Positions 5,201 through 6,466 of a stretch of DNA of 6,466 bases are shown in pieces. Source of the stretch: Candidatus Saccharimonadota bacterium. Its GTDB lineage: Bacteria; Patescibacteriota; Saccharimonadia; Saccharimonadales; Saccharimonadaceae. The stretch spans positions 1 through 6,466 of the forward strand of contig JAGQND010000046.1 in NCBI GenBank assembly GCA_020428265.1, given 5' to 3'. Positions within the stretch are counted from its first letter, which is position 1; the number at the start of each line of letters is the position of its first letter. The notes beneath the pieces are model-generated. The model worked only from the letters and a program-made list of their open reading frames with translations, did not search any database and was not told the origin of the DNA. Position numbers and translations under genes: made by a program.

Positions 5201-6466
5201 CTAGTCCTTACCTAGCGCTTTTAGAGCGGTCGTAACAGCGGTAGTGTCGCGCTGTATCAGCTCTACGCGGTCTTCGATTTCGGTTATGCCGACCGTGATA
5301 GCACGGGTAAGTGCTGCTTCGTCTTTGAGTGGGCCAAAGAATTCACGATATTCGCTTAGTTGCTTGGGTGTCTTGAGACCACTCGCTACATAGCGTGGGA
5401 AATCTTCGTAATTTTTGTCACCACCAAAGGTGTCAACTATCCATTGCCAGTTGTCGCGGGTCCATTGCCATGTCAGGTCGCGGCTTTCGCGTCCACGTAC
5501 CAGGTATACAAACCAGCGGAATACATCTTGTGGTCGTATGGTGTCGGAATCTTTGAGGGAGTCGAGTAACTCGCTGATTTTGGCTGGTATGCGTGTAGAC
5601 GTTACCCCGATGTTGATATCTTGCTTGAGCTCTGGTGAGCTGCTTTTGCGATAAATATCGATAAGCGTGTCTACTACAGATGCGTCGCCGTAGCGCACTA
5701 CTGAGCTGATGATAAGTGGGCGTAGCTCTGAGTCAATTTCTTCAAGCGGAGTAGAGTCATATATCTCGCGGGCCGTAGCTAGGGCTTCGGGCACTTCTCC
5801 GTATAACGTGAGACCTATTACGGTGTTACGTAGTTTGGTGTCTTCACTGCTTTCGTCAGCTTGTTTTTGCCAGCCTAGGCGCTCGTAGTGCTTGCGGGCG
5901 ATTTGGGCGGATAGGCCGCGCAAGGCTTTTTCGGCCTCTAGGTCGTCTTCTACGAATTTACGTAGGTTGCCGAGTGCTAGGGATATCATGTCCCACACTG
6001 GCTCGAGTGTTTCATCTTCGTATGCCTGCAGGTAGTCTAACAGCTTGGCGTTAGATATTACTCCGCCATTTGCTAGTAGCACACCCTCATTTAGTATCTG
6101 CATGCGGCCGTAAGTATCTAAGCTTCCATCTTTTATTTGGGCTAGTAGAGCGCTAAGTGATTTTTCGTCGTAGTTTGTTATAAAGTGTGCCGAATTGGTG
6201 TTGTTGAGTCGTAGGGGCTGATTGCCGTCGACTATGAGTGTAGTGTCACGCATGAGGCGTGGTAAGTTGGGGGAGTCGCTGCCGAGTGGTATGGGCCAAG
6301 TTTTGGTAGACTCGGTATGTGGGCCGCGGAAGAATTGTTTTTGCGAAAGTGTCGTGTTGTTGCCGTCTGATGTAATAGATACAACAGGATAGCCTGACTG
6401 TGAAATCCAGGTGTTCATGATGTCGGCAACTGGCTCACCGCTCGCGGCTCCTAGTTCGTTCCATAG
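5201..6466 (-). CDS. M1-family metallo-aminopeptidase, C-terminal part, 5' end outside window
   Basis: M1 aminopeptidases remove N-terminal amino acids from peptides using a zinc ion held by HEXXH plus a downstream Glu. That catalytic domain lies beyond the right edge, so activity cannot be judged. The frame stays open to base 6466, and the 16 codons before the ATG at 6418 encode a match to the family (SGEPVADI running into MNTWISQSGYPVV, visible residues 9-29). This corresponds to the conserved end of the catalytic domain, so that ATG is internal. 421 residues are visible: the end of the catalytic domain, a small beta-rich domain (about 27-92) and a long helical ERAP1_C-like domain (about 94-421) with LGW (197-199), KLRNTV (211-216) and RPQDVFRWF (311-319), which in relatives closes over the active site. 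No membrane anchor appears in this part. The gene ends in TAG, with no clear terminator before the next promoter. A role in peptide scavenging is inference. Confidence 0.9.
   Translation of the reverse strand, partial: LWNELGAASGEPVADIMNTWISQSGYPVVSITSDGNNTTLSQKQFFRGPHTESTKTWPIPLGSDSPNLPRLMRDTTLIVDGNQPLRLNNTNSAHFITNYDEKSLSALLAQIKDGSLDTYGRMQILNEGVLLANGGVISNAKLLDYLQAYEDETLEPVWDMISLALGNLRKFVEDDLEAEKALRGLSAQIARKHYERLGWQKQADESSEDTKLRNTVIGLTLYGEVPEALATAREIYDSTPLEEIDSELRPLIISSVVRYGDASVVDTLIDIYRKSSSPELKQDINIGVTSTRIPAKISELLDSLKDSDTIRPQDVFRWFVYLVRGRESRDLTWQWTRDNWQWIVDTFGGDKNYEDFPRYVASGLKTPKQLSEYREFFGPLKDEAALTRAITVGITEIEDRVELIQRDTTAVTTALKALGKD

Noticed and set aside
5360..5654. Two plus-strand open frames of 69 and 79 codons inside the aminopeptidase gene
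   Set aside because: They overlap each other and a conserved gene on the other strand, and neither has initiation signals.
1..6466. Recoding of UGA as glycine, as in some Patescibacteria (Gracilibacteria, SR1)
   Set aside because: No in-frame TGA occurs in any gene, and glycine and tryptophan positions of conserved motifs use standard codons. Absence of TGA among six stops is too small a sample to mean anything.

Overview
The window reads as a stretch of a compact bacterial chromosome of moderate GC content. It most likely comes from a Patescibacteria (CPR) lineage, and Candidatus Saccharibacteria is my best guess. That placement is an inference from the short intergenic gaps, the RNase HII-YraN fusion, the tailed L19, the mix of type IV pilus ATPase, malic enzyme and M1 peptidase, and protein-level resemblance recalled from memory. 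No marker gene such as 16S rRNA is present to confirm it. All six visible stop codons are TAA or TAG, no TGA occurs inside a gene, and the standard code fits.

Layout. (1) 2-781, plus strand: the C-terminal half of a PilB/GspE-type assembly ATPase, entering from the left edge. (2) 798-1928, minus strand: a complete short-form malic enzyme, convergent with the ATPase across a 16-bp gap. (3) 1929-2028: a divergent 100-bp promoter region holding an extended -10 promoter and paired TTCATGAA palindromes for rplS. (4) 2029-2547, plus strand: ribosomal protein L19 with a charged Ala/Glu/Lys tail, followed by a strong intrinsic terminator. (5) 2626-3579, plus strand: RNase HII fused in frame to a YraN/UPF0102 nuclease-like domain, with its own promoter overlapping the end of that terminator. 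(6) 3571-5160, minus strand: an unrecognised protein of 529 residues with a long soluble N-terminal region and about four membrane segments; its end overlaps the RNase gene tail to tail by 9 bp. (7) 5201-6466, minus strand: the C-terminal part of an M1-family aminopeptidase that runs off the right edge.

The genes do not form one pathway. They are mostly single-gene transcription units: a surface-appendage motor, a pyruvate/malate carbon node, a ribosomal protein, a nucleic-acid maintenance enzyme, an unknown membrane protein and a peptide-degrading enzyme. The pilus motor and aminopeptidase suit a host-attached, amino-acid-scavenging life, but that is inference.

The points most worth a second look are the RnhB-YraN fusion, three genes whose -10 box lies only 6-8 bases before the ATG (which predicts leaderless mRNAs), the cysteine-free C-terminal region of the pilus ATPase, and the paired palindromes over the rplS transcription start and start codon. 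I saw no RNA genes, CRISPR arrays, insertion sequences or attachment sites, and no gene-free stretch longer than 100 bases.
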